Shown here: positions 25,493-34,900 of the stretch, piece by piece | How the letters are laid out: the number at the start of each line of letters is the position of its first letter | Position numbering within the stretch: position 1 is the stretch's first letter | Assembly (NCBI RefSeq): GCF_010470675.1 | Contig: NZ_VOIQ01000008.1 | Span: 88,243 to 152,242, forward strand | Direction: 5' to 3' | Length of the DNA stretch: 64,000 bases | Origin: Desulfovibrio sp. JC010 | Lineage (GTDB): Bacteria > Desulfobacterota > Desulfovibrionia > Desulfovibrionales > Desulfovibrionaceae | Made by a program: the position numbers and the translations under genes | The notes under the pieces: model-generated | What the model was told of the DNA's origin: nothing | Seen by the model: only the letters and a program-made list of their open reading frames with translations | Databases searched by the model: none

Positions 25493-27293
25493 CCAGGTTC
25501 CTCGGCTGATCCACATCCTTTCCGAGGTAGTCGGCTGTTTCGTAGGCGAAGAGCTGCAAGGCCGGGAGGGCGATGAAGGTATTCAGCGGGCCCCATACTT
25601 CGGGGAGAGACCAACGCTGTTCCACGTCAAGTTCTACTCCGGGGTTGGTCAGGGCGATAATCTCACCGCCACGGGCCTGAACTTCCACGAGGTTTGATTT
25701 TACCTTGGGGAACAGCTCGTCATTTAAGGCCATGGCAAAGGTCGGGAACTTGGGGTCGATAAGCGCGATGGGGCCGTGCTTCATCTCACCGGAAGCGTAG
25801 CCTTCGGCGTGGATGTAGGAAATTTCCTTCAGCTTGAGCGCGCCTTCAAGGGCCAGCGGGAAGTAGAGTCCGCGACCGAGGAAGAAGAAGCTGCTGGCTT
25901 CGGAATATTCACGGCTCAGCTCCTGAGCACGGCTGCGCATGGCCGGAAGGGCCGTTTCAAGGATTGAAGGAATGTTACGCATATCCGCTGCAGCGCGGCT
26001 GTATGTCTCAGCATCAATCACGCCTTTTTTCTTGCCCCAGTAGAGGGCCAGCAGCAGGAGCGCGGTGAGCTGGCTGCACATGGCCTTGGTGGAAGCCACG
26101 CTGATTTCAGGTCCGGCCTGAGTATACATGACGTAATCGGACTCGCGGGCCACGCTGGAACCGACCACATTACATAACCCGATGATGGACAGCCCTTTCT
26201 GCTTGGCCAGCTTGATTCCGGCAAGGGTGTCTGCGGTTTCACCGGACTGGCTGATGGCCAGAGCCACACCGCCCTTGGGCAGCAGGGGATCGCGGTAACG
26301 GAACTCGGAAGCAATCTCCACTTCCACGGGAATCTTGGCCCACTGCTCAATGAGGTATTTACCCCACAGCCCGGCGTGGTAGGAAGTTCCGCAGGCGATG
26401 ATGTGCAGTCTTTCCGGCGGTTCCAGACCTTCAACTTCAGGCAGGGTAATTTCATTATTGGCCTGATCCACGCGTCCGGCAAGGCAATCGGAAATAACCT
26501 TGGGCTGTTCGAAAATTTCTTTGATCATGAAATGCTTGTGTCCGCCCTTCTGCGCGGCCTGCACATCCCAGTTGATGGTCTTGATTTCCTTTTCCACCGG
26601 ATCAAGGGTCTCGGCATTGAAAACTTCCCAAGTGGAGGAAGTGATCTTGACCAGTTCGCCGTCCTCAATGAATACAACTTCGCGGGTATAAGGCAGGAAA
26701 GCCGGGATATCGGATGCCACAAAATTTTCACCGGTCCCAACACCCATGACCAGCGGACTGGCTACGCGGGCGGCATAGACAGTGCCCGGTTCGTCAATGG
26801 AAACCACGGCGATGGCGTATGCACCATCAACCTGCTTCAGTGCCCACGAGACGGCTTCCAGCATGGTGGGGTTGTGTTTACGGCCCTCGGCAATGAGGTT
26901 GCAGAGTACTTCGGAGTCAGTATCGGAACGGAATTCATACCCTTTGGCCATGAGTTCAGTCTTGATTTCCTGATAGTTCTCGATGATCCCGTTATGGATC
27001 ATGGCCATATTTTTATCATGGTCCAGATGCGGATGGGCGTTGCGTTCCACAGGTACGCCGTGGGTAGCCCAGCGGGTATGGCCCACGCCGAAAGTGGAGT
27101 TGGTCACGTTTTTCTGAGCCAGCTTTTCATCAAGGGCGGCCAGCTTGCCCTCAGCACGGACCAGCTCGATTTCCTTGTTCTGCACAGTGGCCACGCCCGC
27201 AGAATCATAGCCGCGGTATTCAAGCCGTCTCAAACCTTCAACTATAAGAGGTACAGCAGGACGGTGCCCGGCGTATCCGATAATTCCACACAT
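25470..27293 (-). CDS. glmS: Glutamine--fructose-6-phosphate aminotransferase (isomerizing)
   Basis: 607 residues, the family's normal length. Cys after the initiator Met is the glutaminase nucleophile ('MCGIIGYAGHRPAV'), with 'RLEYRGYDSAGVA', 'GHTRWATHG' and 'NHPH'-type region ('RNAHPHLDH') following. The C-terminal half has two SIS domains ('CGTSYHAGLWGKY', 'AISQSGETADTLA') and ends in the conserved 'RNLAKSVTVE'. It makes glucosamine-6-phosphate for peptidoglycan and lipopolysaccharide. A GGAG lies eight bases before the ATG. I see no glmS-ribozyme core in the short leader; a repeat element separates it from rdgB upstream. Confidence 0.97.
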   Translation of the reverse strand: MCGIIGYAGHRPAVPLIVEGLRRLEYRGYDSAGVATVQNKEIELVRAEGKLAALDEKLAQKNVTNSTFGVGHTRWATHGVPVERNAHPHLDHDKNMAMIHNGIIENYQEIKTELMAKGYEFRSDTDSEVLCNLIAEGRKHNPTMLEAVSWALKQVDGAYAIAVVSIDEPGTVYAARVASPLVMGVGTGENFVASDIPAFLPYTREVVFIEDGELVKITSSTWEVFNAETLDPVEKEIKTINWDVQAAQKGGHKHFMIKEIFEQPKVISDCLAGRVDQANNEITLPEVEGLEPPERLHIIACGTSYHAGLWGKYLIEQWAKIPVEVEIASEFRYRDPLLPKGGVALAISQSGETADTLAGIKLAKQKGLSIIGLCNVVGSSVARESDYVMYTQAGPEISVASTKAMCSQLTALLLLALYWGKKKGVIDAETYSRAAADMRNIPSILETALPAMRSRAQELSREYSEASSFFFLGRGLYFPLALEGALKLKEISYIHAEGYASGEMKHGPIALIDPKFPTFAMALNDELFPKVKSNLVEVQARGGEIIALTNPGVELDVEQRWSLPEVWGPLNTFIALPALQLFAYETADYLGKDVDQPRNLAKSVTVE

Positions 27294-27311
27294 ATATAAA
27301 ACTCCAGATTA

Positions 27312-27442
27312 ATTGGATGCGCTTCGCGCTATTTGATGAAAATATTTTGCCTCCGGCGGCTCTTCGAGGACCCTGCCGGGGGCCTTAAACCCTTTGAAAA
27401 GGGTTTAAGAATCCCAAACTTTTTTATTAGGCTTCGCCGCCT
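27312..27442 (+). repeat. Intergenic repeat copy B
   Basis: Full-length copy: GATGCGCTTCGCGC head, GCCTCCGGCGGC arm, CTTAAACCCTTT/AAAGGGTTTAAG hairpin, AAGAATCCC tail and GGCTTCGCCGCC end, between glmS and rdgB. Confidence 0.85.
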
Positions 27443-27476
27443 TGAATGGAATACCTATCTTTAATTTAACAAAATA

Positions 27477-28085
27477 TTATTTGCTGATTTTATCCTGAAA
27501 ATCGGCCCATTGTTCCATGAGCGCGCGCAGTGCTTTACCGCGATGAGAACGTGCGTTCTTGGTTTCGCGGGTCATTTCTGCGGCCACGCAGTCCAGTTCA
27601 GGATCAAAGAACAGGGGGTCGTAGCCGAAGCCCTGCTTTCCGGTGAGTTCAAAGGCAATGCGCCCTTCCCATTCACCACGGCTCTGGATGCGGATGTTGT
27701 CCGGGGTGGCAGCAACCATAACACAGACAAAACGGGCTGTGCGCTCTGCTTCGGGTACACCGTCCAGCTCTTTTAGCAGCAGGGCATTATTCTTTTCGGG
27801 AGTAGCGTCCTCACCGCTGTAGCGGGCGGAATATACACCGGGCCGTCCGCCCAGCGCATCTACTTCAAGACCGGAATCATCGGCCACAGCCACCAGTCCG
27901 GTCAGATTGGCCACGGTCTGGGCCTTGATGATGGCATTTTCAAGAAAGGTTTCACCCGGTTCGGGGATTTCACCGATTTCAGGAAACTGATCCAGACCTT
28001 TTACTTCCAGCCCCATATCTTTAAGAAGCTCATCAAACTCAGCAATTTTGCCTTTGTTGCTAGTGGCAAGAACAACAGTCTTCAA
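27477..28085 (-). CDS. rdgB: dITP/XTP pyrophosphatase (non-canonical purine NTP hydrolase)
   Basis: About 202 residues. I favour the TTG start at 28085: GGGAG lies six bases upstream and the product then begins MKTVVLATSNKGKIAEF, as is usual for the family. A GTG at 28109 would add eight residues. Family motifs are clear: 'TSNKGKIAEF' (nucleotide and metal binding), 'ETFLENAIIKA', 'VADDSGLEVDALGGRPGVYS', 'FGYDPLF' and 'SHRGKALR'. It removes dITP, ITP and XTP from the nucleotide pool. It lies downstream of the histidine-kinase gene and upstream of glmS on the same strand, with repeat elements in both gaps. Confidence 0.95.
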   Translation of the reverse strand: MKTVVLATSNKGKIAEFDELLKDMGLEVKGLDQFPEIGEIPEPGETFLENAIIKAQTVANLTGLVAVADDSGLEVDALGGRPGVYSARYSGEDATPEKNNALLLKELDGVPEAERTARFVCVMVAATPDNIRIQSRGEWEGRIAFELTGKQGFGYDPLFFDPELDCVAAEMTRETKNARSHRGKALRALMEQWADFQDKISK

Positions 28086-28137
28086 AACATTCTCCCGTGA
28101 AATATTCACTACGATTTTAAAAGCTTACCGACTTAAA

Positions 28138-28225
28138 CTAATAGGGATTCCAAAGGGGCTTAGCTCCTTTGGCCGCCGGAGGCGAAGTCAAATTATCCAA
28201 ACGCGCGAAGCGCATCAAAATTTTG
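28138..28225 (-). repeat. Intergenic repeat copy C (inverted, divergent)
   Basis: Read on the minus strand: GATGCGCTTCGCGCG head, GCCTCCGGCGGC arm, then an imperfect hairpin CCAAAGGAGC/GCCCCTTTGG and the GAATCCC tail. Shorter hairpin than other copies. Confidence 0.75.
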
Positions 28226-28254
28226 CTTTGAATCTAATACGCTGTAGAGCCTGT

Positions 28255-29700
28255 TTAGGCAACCGGAGCTTTACGCAGCAGCAGGGCCACGCTGGTACCT
28301 TTACCGGGCCTGCTGGCAAGCTCAACTTCCCCGCCGAATTCTTCCATGATTTTCTTGACCATGGGCAGGCCTAGTCCGTTGCCGTTAACCTTGCCGGAAA
28401 AGAATGGATCAAAGGCATGGGTCCGTATTTCATCGGAAATTCCCGGTCCGCTGTCGCGAACCTCCAGCCAGACATGATTCTCGCTGATTCCGCTGGAAAT
28501 CTTAAGCCTGCCGCCTTCGGGCATGGCTTCCATGGAATTCCTGACCAGATTAATCAAACATTGCCGGATCTGCTCCACCCCGCCGATACCGAGAGGATGG
28601 CTGGGATCAAGGTCCATTTCCACCTCAATTTCCTGCAGCTGACAACCAAGGGAAAGAAGCTGCATGGCATCGGCCGCCACACGGTTGACGTCGATATTGT
28701 TTTTCTGCACATCCCGTGAACGCACAAAACTGAGGATGCTCTTGAGCAACCTGTCCAGCCGCTGGGCTTCTTCAAGAATGATCTGAATCTTCTCCCGCCC
28801 TGAAGAATCAATGGACTCGTCCTTGATCAGCACCTTGGCAAAACCGCCCATGGCCATTAGCGGATTGCGGATTTCGTGAGCAATATAGGCGGAAAGCTCA
28901 CCCACGGTGGCCATACGTTCGGATTGCTGGAGACGCTGCTCAATCATGGTCCGCTCGGTTATATTCCGGCAGATGACCACCAGTTGGATAACCTTGTCCT
29001 TTCCTTCTTCGGTGATGGGGTAGACGTAAAGGCGGTAAAAATGAATCTTGCCCAGATCATCTGTCTCGGAAAACATCAGTTCATTATTTTCACGGGACAT
29101 GGACGGCACATCGATAAATCCGTCTTTCAACGGGCAAAGGGAGCGCAATGATTCGTAATAATCAAGGGCATTCTTCCCATGCAGTTCGCTGATGCTTTCC
29201 CCGGCACGAGCCGCGGAATGACTGTTGCAATCAAGGATCAAGCCGTCGGAACCGATAATCATTATATCCTCGGGAAACTGGTCGACTACGGATTTGAACA
29301 GGGCCTGCGTCTGCATGAGATTGGCCTTGCAGGCAATCCATAAACGGTCAGTGGCATGCAGCCTCAAGAAAAAACGTGCGGCGGGAAGCTCTACAAGGGT
29401 TACTTCCGGCGGCAATGCTGCACGCAGATGCGCGACCATATCCGCTTCGCCGGAAAGTTCAAAAAACATAGTTATGGAAGGATGGGCGGCGAGCATGGAT
29501 TCCACATCCTCATAAAGAGGAAAATCATGGCCGTCCTGCAGGGCATTGCCGGACTCATCAATAAGAACCCCGGCCTCAAGGATTATGCCCGCAGCATCAC
29601 GGCTGCTCTCGTGCAGCAGCAAAGAAAGCGCAGAGAGCGCAAAGGATCTCCCAACTATCCCGATGCAGTCTTTTTTTATATCGATAAAATCTTCAAGCAT
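28255..29700 (-). CDS. PAS sensor histidine kinase with unassigned N-terminal domain
   Basis: About 481 residues from ATG 29700 (GGAG upstream; 24 further codons are open without a site). Residues 1-140 form a soluble alpha/beta domain I do not recognise ('CIGIVGRSFALSALSLLLHE' looks like a nucleotide-binding-style strand-loop-helix). Then a PAS domain (about 150-265), HisKA with the phospho-accepting His in 'AYIAHEIRNPLMAMGGF', and HATPase_c with N box 'INLVRNSMEAM', 'DSGPGIS' and 'GNGLGLPMVKKI'. No membrane helix is seen, so it acts in the cytoplasm. No response regulator gene is adjacent. It is divergent from rimO. Confidence 0.9.
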   Translation of the reverse strand: MLEDFIDIKKDCIGIVGRSFALSALSLLLHESSRDAAGIILEAGVLIDESGNALQDGHDFPLYEDVESMLAAHPSITMFFELSGEADMVAHLRAALPPEVTLVELPAARFFLRLHATDRLWIACKANLMQTQALFKSVVDQFPEDIMIIGSDGLILDCNSHSAARAGESISELHGKNALDYYESLRSLCPLKDGFIDVPSMSRENNELMFSETDDLGKIHFYRLYVYPITEEGKDKVIQLVVICRNITERTMIEQRLQQSERMATVGELSAYIAHEIRNPLMAMGGFAKVLIKDESIDSSGREKIQIILEEAQRLDRLLKSILSFVRSRDVQKNNIDVNRVAADAMQLLSLGCQLQEIEVEMDLDPSHPLGIGGVEQIRQCLINLVRNSMEAMPEGGRLKISSGISENHVWLEVRDSGPGISDEIRTHAFDPFFSGKVNGNGLGLPMVKKIMEEFGGEVELASRPGKGTSVALLLRKAPVA

Positions 29701-29892
29701 TTCTGCTCCGTCCCGCCCCTTGGTTCTGGAAGCGTTTTCAGGATAAACTATTTTCCTGTAAATGGGTAACAAAGAAACGGGTCATTTACTGCTTTGCTCT
29801 TCAGCTGGAATGGGTTAACCATTGCCGCACAAGGCAATCCTGACCTATAAAAACAAGTATCCGTAAACTTCATTGCCAACGGAATTATTAAT

Positions 29893-31200
29893 ATGAACAA
29901 AACCAGAATTTATACCATCAGCCTCGGCTGCCCGAAAAACAGGGTCGATACCGAAGTTATGCTCGGCGCATTCGGCGACAACATGGTTGCTGCGCCAACA
30001 GCCGAGGAATCCGACCTCATCCTGATCAACACCTGCGGCTTTATCGGGCCTGCGACCGAAGAATCAGTGGACACCATCCTTGAAGCGGCTGACGCTATCA
30101 AGGACTTAACCCCACGCCCGGTGCTGGCCGTGGCCGGATGTCTGGTCAGCCGCTACGGCAAACTCACCGAACAGATGCCGGAAGTAGACCTTTGGCTTTC
30201 CACCCGCGAACTGGACCAGTGGCCCGCGCTGGTCGCCAACGCTCTAGCAAGTGAGCTCCCGCTTGTACAGCAGCGAGCAATCAGCACAGGTCCAGCCTAC
30301 GCATATTTAAAGATCAGTGAAGGATGCTCCCATTCCTGTAGATTCTGCACCATTCCCTCCATCCGCGGCCCCCATGTGAGCCGGGAACTGAATGGTCTGG
30401 TGGATGAAGCCCGCTACATCCTTGATCAGGGAGTGCCGGAACTGGTTGTTGTGGGACAGGATACCACGGCCTACGGCTCTGACCTTGACGATAAGGAAAC
30501 AAACCTGCGTGCACTGATTGAAAAACTGCTTCCGCTCAAAGGGCTGGAATGGCTGCGGCTCATGTATCTTTACCCCGCAGGGCTGACCGATTCCATGCTT
30601 TCATTTATCGCGCAGGCCGGGAAACCGCTGCTGCCCTATTTTGATATCCCCGTCCAGCACGCGCACCCGGATGTTCTTTCATCCATGGGCCGTCCCTTTG
30701 CCCGCGACCCGCGCAAGGTGATTGACCGTGTACGCAAACATATTCCTGACGCGGTGCTGCGCACCAGCATCATCGTAGGCTATCCCGGTGAAACCGAAGA
30801 ACATTTCAACACGCTGATGGATTTTGTTAAGGAAACCCGCTTCCAGAACCTCGGTGTTTTCGCCTACCAGCCCGAAGACGGCACCCCTGCCGGGGAAATG
30901 GAACAGCTGCCGGAAGAACTGCGCGAAGAACGCAGACAGCAACTCATGGAAGTCCAGTCTGAAATCAGCCGCGAAATCCTCGAAGAAAAGGTCGGGGAAA
31001 CAATTCAGGTACTGGTGGAAGAACCCAACGATGAATGGCCGGGCCTGTTCAATGGCCGGGTCTGGTTTCAGGCTCCGGAAGTGGACGGCATCACTTATGT
31101 AAGCGCACCGGAAGACGGCAAGGAGCTGAAACCGGGCATGCTGGTGCAAGCCGAGATTGATAATGTCACGGATTATGATCTGGTGACGCTGGTTAAATAA
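29893..31200 (+). CDS. rimO: Ribosomal protein S12 methylthiotransferase
   Basis: 435 residues, normal for RimO. The N-terminal MTTase domain holds cysteines in 'SLGCPKNRVDTE', 'INTCGFIGPA' and 'VAGCLVSRYG' for the auxiliary cluster; the radical-SAM motif CxxxCxxC is 'GCSHSCRFCTIPS'; a TRAM domain closes the protein. It adds the methylthio group to aspartate 88 (E. coli numbering) of S12. The 'SLGCPKN' start separates RimO from MiaB. It is a single gene with a terminator immediately after the stop. Confidence 0.96.
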   Translation: MNKTRIYTISLGCPKNRVDTEVMLGAFGDNMVAAPTAEESDLILINTCGFIGPATEESVDTILEAADAIKDLTPRPVLAVAGCLVSRYGKLTEQMPEVDLWLSTRELDQWPALVANALASELPLVQQRAISTGPAYAYLKISEGCSHSCRFCTIPSIRGPHVSRELNGLVDEARYILDQGVPELVVVGQDTTAYGSDLDDKETNLRALIEKLLPLKGLEWLRLMYLYPAGLTDSMLSFIAQAGKPLLPYFDIPVQHAHPDVLSSMGRPFARDPRKVIDRVRKHIPDAVLRTSIIVGYPGETEEHFNTLMDFVKETRFQNLGVFAYQPEDGTPAGEMEQLPEELREERRQQLMEVQSEISREILEEKVGETIQVLVEEPNDEWPGLFNGRVWFQAPEVDGITYVSAPEDGKELKPGMLVQAEIDNVTDYDLVTLVK

Positions 31201-31241
31201 CAAAATCCCCCTGATGCAGCAGCTTCAGGGGGATTTTGTTT
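31201..31241. terminator. Bidirectional terminator after rimO
   Basis: CAAAATCCCCCTGA/TCAGGGGGATTTTG stem with A and T flanks, starting one base after the rimO stop and 17 bases before the convergent hypothetical gene. Confidence 0.9.
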
Positions 31242-31257
31242 CTGACCAAAATTTTTT

Positions 31258-31737
31258 TTACATATCGACGATTTCAACTTCGCGGTTAACAAGCTCAGGC
31301 TGCCCCTCATAGGCGGCAAACACCTTGGCTCCTTCATTAACGTATCGTTTGATTTCACTGGCAAGCTTACCCCGCTTGCAAAAAATATTTTCCGGAGAGT
31401 AGGACATGCCGTTTTTGCTTTTAAGCTGCATGGAAAACTTAAGCCCCGCTTGCGGGGTCATCACTTTAGGGCCACGGTCAGACTCCTGCCCGACCACAGT
31501 AAGCACCGCTTTTTTCAGCACGTCCCTGTTTTCCCAAAAACTTCTGTTCAGCGTAATTATCTCGCCATTTGTTAATTCCAGCTTTGCCGGGGAGATTCCC
31601 TTGGAGAATTTGTATGAAGAAGACAGGACTGCACGTGTGGGCCTCGACTTGATCGAGTGTATTGCATAGGTCCCCAGCGCGGCAAAAACAGTAAGTCCGA
31701 TGATCAAAAATACAATTTTTCTCAGCTTGCGATTCAC
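31258..31737 (-). CDS. Small membrane-anchored protein of unknown function
   Basis: 159 residues. One hydrophobic helix near the N-terminus ('KIVFLIIGLTVFAALGTYAI') with basic residues before it suggests an inner-membrane anchor and a periplasmic body of about 130 residues. I recognise no domain. The soluble part has a beta-rich look ('KLELTNGEIITLNRSFW', 'GAKVFAAYEGQPELVNREV'). It is on the same strand as, and 112 bases downstream of, the SPOR lipoprotein gene, but nothing shows a shared role. Confidence 0.65.
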   Translation of the reverse strand: MNRKLRKIVFLIIGLTVFAALGTYAIHSIKSRPTRAVLSSSYKFSKGISPAKLELTNGEIITLNRSFWENRDVLKKAVLTVVGQESDRGPKVMTPQAGLKFSMQLKSKNGMSYSPENIFCKRGKLASEIKRYVNEGAKVFAAYEGQPELVNREVEIVDM

Positions 31738-31849
31738 GAATCAAAACCTGTCCAGATTAATGAAAATTAATACAAATCAACATTTCCAAAGACAGGCTTA
31801 TATCCAAAACAACAACGCCGATCAAGATTGTTCGTATTATAAATTTCAA

Positions 31850-33694
31850 CTACCCGTCATTACAACGAACAATCTTCGCATCAGCCTGTTCTTTACGCTC
31901 GTATTCTGCGGAAGCCTCCACAGCATCGGCCCATGAATCATAACGTCCAAAACGCACGCAATACCACTTGCGGTTATTAGCCGAGGGGACCTCGACCACA
32001 TAAGCTTCATAACCCTGCCCGGTCAGACGTTTGCGAACCTTAACAGCTGAATTCTGCTTGCGATTGGAGCTGACCTGCACCGCATAATTAACCGGCTTCA
32101 GACCGGCACTGATTTTAGGGGAAGGTTTAGTCCGTTTCTTGGCAACTGCAAGAGAAGGCTTATGCATATTTCCTTTTTCGCGCACATCAAAAAACTGCCA
32201 GGCCAGCGGACCGTCAAGGGGGCGGGAATAAATCAGATACTGTCCTTCGCCGTCAGCCATGAAGTTAAAAATGTCGTCCTCTTCCACTTTCATGGAAGAA
32301 ACGACATTCCCATTGCTGCGGTCGATAACCTGCAAACGCACAGCCGGATAAACCCCGCCTTCTTCCATGGCAAAAGAGATGGTGGAATTGACGGCGAAAA
32401 CAGCCATTCCCTGCTGCTTCTTAGACTTAGTAACAACGTTCAAGCCTTTGTAGGAAGGTGATTCCGTGCGTACGGGCAGGGGCAGAGATATGACCGGGTC
32501 GCCGTAAAAGACCAGACCGTAAAGAGGAGCGAGTTTTTCACCCTCAAGCAGGTTCTGTGCAAACTGGGCGCGGGCTTCGATAAGCGCGTCGCCGATACGG
32601 TGCTTGCCGCTGAAATAAGCCTTGTGAAATTCCATAAGCAAACGGGGAGTGCCGCTGGAATCGACCCGGAAAACCCGTCCATCGTCCAGTTCAGCACTGA
32701 TGTTACCGGAGTTGTTACACCCGGTCATCACCGCCAGACCGCCACCGGGAGAAAGCACCACTGCTTCAGCCGGGGTGGGCATGGTTGAGTCGGCCGCCGC
32801 CACTTCACAGGAAGGATTGAGCACCACGGGCAGGCCGGGTTTGTATTCAAGACCCATAATTTCCGAAACCGGGACAACACCGTTTCCGGCCCGGAATCCA
32901 CCGGGTTCAGCTTCAAGAGCCAGCCATTGCACGGAAACATCATCCTCCGCCAGCGACTGCTGCAGACGTTGCGGAGTGGTCCCGCCGGCTGCGCCGAGGT
33001 AACGGATGGCTTCAGGTCCGGCTATGCCTTCCTGCTGTAGGTTGAAAAACAGCAATTCCGAATCAGCAAGAACCTGTCCGGAAAACCCCTCCCCGCCGAT
33101 AAAAGATACCGGCCATGCCGGACGGAATTCCCGGTCCCCGTACCAGCGTTCATATTTGGCGGCCACATCTTCGGCCTCCGCACAGTCACGGGCCGGAATC
33201 CTGCCCACGGGCAGTACATTCTCAGGGGCGGAAGCAGAACCGCCGTAGCCGTAATCGGAAACATAGACTTCCGTACTGTTAACAGCACTGAACTGCGCTG
33301 CAGGCACAACATCCCGGTTACCGAGAATCAGCACGGACATGAGTCTGCCGTTTTTATTAAGTCGGTCCACCTGTTCGCGGACCCCGGAGACAACTTTATC
33401 CACGGATTCAGCAGTGCCGTTACAGGAAGGAACCTTGAGAATTACCGATTTCACGCCTTCAAATTCGCGGTGCAGATAAGAGAAGTAACGGGCGGCACGC
33501 ATAAAATCAGCCGTGCAGACGATGATGCTCTTCTTCCCTTCAGTATACGGAGCGGAAGATACTTTGATTGGAGTAAGCACAGGTGCGGGAACAGGTTCTT
33601 TGCTATTTCCCAGCCCTTTAAGCTTGCACCCCGAAATCAGAACCATGCACGACAAGACCAGCAGAGGAATAAAAATTTTCTTCAGCTTAATCAT
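31850..33694 (-). CDS. Lipoprotein with degenerate C25 (gingipain-like) fold and C-terminal SPOR domain
   Basis: About 614 residues from ATG 33694 (GGGGAG seven bases upstream; overlaps the heptosyltransferase gene by eight bases). The lipobox 'LISGC' follows a hydrophobic signal. Residues about 55-370 resemble peptidase family C25: 'VLILGNRDVVPAAQFS', 'YVSDYGYGG', 'LPVGRIPARDCAEAEDVAAK', and a cysteine in 'VVLNPSCEVAAADS'. Where active members have a GHG/GHGS histidine motif, this has 'VQWLALEAEPGGF', so it is likely not a protease. A C-terminal SPOR domain ('YAVQVSSNRKQNSAVKVRKR') binds denuded septal glycan. I infer an envelope structural or sensing protein. Confidence 0.7.
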   Translation of the reverse strand: MIKLKKIFIPLLVLSCMVLISGCKLKGLGNSKEPVPAPVLTPIKVSSAPYTEGKKSIIVCTADFMRAARYFSYLHREFEGVKSVILKVPSCNGTAESVDKVVSGVREQVDRLNKNGRLMSVLILGNRDVVPAAQFSAVNSTEVYVSDYGYGGSASAPENVLPVGRIPARDCAEAEDVAAKYERWYGDREFRPAWPVSFIGGEGFSGQVLADSELLFFNLQQEGIAGPEAIRYLGAAGGTTPQRLQQSLAEDDVSVQWLALEAEPGGFRAGNGVVPVSEIMGLEYKPGLPVVLNPSCEVAAADSTMPTPAEAVVLSPGGGLAVMTGCNNSGNISAELDDGRVFRVDSSGTPRLLMEFHKAYFSGKHRIGDALIEARAQFAQNLLEGEKLAPLYGLVFYGDPVISLPLPVRTESPSYKGLNVVTKSKKQQGMAVFAVNSTISFAMEEGGVYPAVRLQVIDRSNGNVVSSMKVEEDDIFNFMADGEGQYLIYSRPLDGPLAWQFFDVREKGNMHKPSLAVAKKRTKPSPKISAGLKPVNYAVQVSSNRKQNSAVKVRKRLTGQGYEAYVVEVPSANNRKWYCVRFGRYDSWADAVEASAEYERKEQADAKIVRCNDG

Positions 33695-34748
33695 TTCCGT
33701 TCTCCCCGCCTTTGCCGACTTTCTGCTCAATCTCATTCCAAGCCATTTCAACAGTAATATCCGTCATGCATTTATGATGTTTTTCCGGGCAAGTCTTCCC
33801 GCCATGCAGCCCGCAGGGCCTGCATTTCAATTTATCCGGACTTTCCAGCACCGTGGACTGCTGCCCGCGCGGAAAAAATCCGAACCTGCGCACCGTAGGA
33901 CCGAACATGGCAACCACAGGAACCTTTTGAATCCATGCAATATGCATGGGCCCGGAATCATTGGTCAGGTACACATCCAGCTGCCGGATATATGCGGCCA
34001 GCTGTTGCAACCCCAGTTTCCCGGCCAGATTGACGACCGCGTCAGCCTGTTCAACTTGCGCCAGAACAGACTCACACAACCCGGTTTCGTCAGGGCCGCC
34101 GAAGAGAATTACTTTGAATCCTTCGGCCACACACTTATCGATCACCTCAGCAAAATTACGTTCCGGCCACTTCTTGGTTTCCCACGTGGAGCCGGGATGC
34201 ACGCCCACCACAGGCCCCTCTCCAAGCTCCTTGAAAAATTCCCGTGCCTCGCCCAGTACTTCTGTGGGAAGTTCAAGCATTACATCCGGGGCCGGGCCGG
34301 AAATGCCAAGCGGCTCAGCAAGTGCGAGCAGCCTTTCCACTTCTTCCAGTTCATCAAACCTGCGCTGCACGGTCTGCGAATAGACAAAGCGGTTATACCA
34401 CGGCGCGTCATAGCCGATGCGGTCTTTAATCCCGGAGGACGTGGCAACCACTGCCGAGCGCATGCTGGTATGCGCGGAAACAAAGAGATCAAACCCCTGT
34501 CGCCCGAGCTCCGCACCGAATGTACGGGCCGCGCCCATGCCCTTTTGCGCGCCGCGTTTATCAAAGCCGTGTACTCCGGCCAGTTCCGGCTGGCCCGCGA
34601 ACAATGCTTCCACGCCCTTGCGCACAATAAGATGGATTTCAGCGTCCGGGAAACGCAAGGCCAAAGCTTTGATCAGGGGCAGGGTCAGTACCGCATCGCC
34701 TAGGAAAGCGGTCTGCCATAGGGCTATTTTTTTGTAATTATTTCGCAT
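33687..34748 (-). CDS. waaF: Lipopolysaccharide heptosyltransferase (glycosyltransferase family 9)
   Basis: 353 residues. GT9 features: 'QTAFLGDAVLTLPLIKALAL' at the N-terminus, 'VVGVHPGSTWETKKWP' for the sugar-nucleotide site, 'DVYLTNDSGPMHIAW' near the C-terminal domain. It best fits heptosyltransferase II, adding ADP-heptose to the lipopolysaccharide inner core at the cytoplasmic face of the inner membrane. A C-terminal cysteine-rich stretch ('CRPCGLHGGKTCPEKHHKCM') is common in this family. It overlaps the SPOR lipoprotein gene downstream, so they are probably one transcript. Confidence 0.88.
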   Translation of the reverse strand: MRNNYKKIALWQTAFLGDAVLTLPLIKALALRFPDAEIHLIVRKGVEALFAGQPELAGVHGFDKRGAQKGMGAARTFGAELGRQGFDLFVSAHTSMRSAVVATSSGIKDRIGYDAPWYNRFVYSQTVQRRFDELEEVERLLALAEPLGISGPAPDVMLELPTEVLGEAREFFKELGEGPVVGVHPGSTWETKKWPERNFAEVIDKCVAEGFKVILFGGPDETGLCESVLAQVEQADAVVNLAGKLGLQQLAAYIRQLDVYLTNDSGPMHIAWIQKVPVVAMFGPTVRRFGFFPRGQQSTVLESPDKLKCRPCGLHGGKTCPEKHHKCMTDITVEMAWNEIEQKVGKGGENGND

Positions 34749-34750
34749 TA

Positions 34751-34883
34751 AGAGATATTTGATGCGCTGCGCGCTTTTTATTGAACGTTTGCCTCCGGCG
34801 GCCCTTCGGGGACCAAAGAACCCTTTTAAAAAAGGGTTCTCTGGACTCTCCTAAAATTTTTATTAGGGCTTCGCCGCTTTGGG
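34751..34883 (+). repeat. Intergenic repeat copy D
   Basis: Head GATGCGCTGCGCGC, arm GCCTCCGGCGGC, CCTTCGGGGAC, hairpin AGAACCCTTTT/AAAAGGGTTCT, the CTGGACTC tail class and GGCTTCGCCGC end, upstream of the heptosyltransferase gene. Confidence 0.85.
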
Positions 34884-34900
34884 TGGAAAATTGTGCGTGG

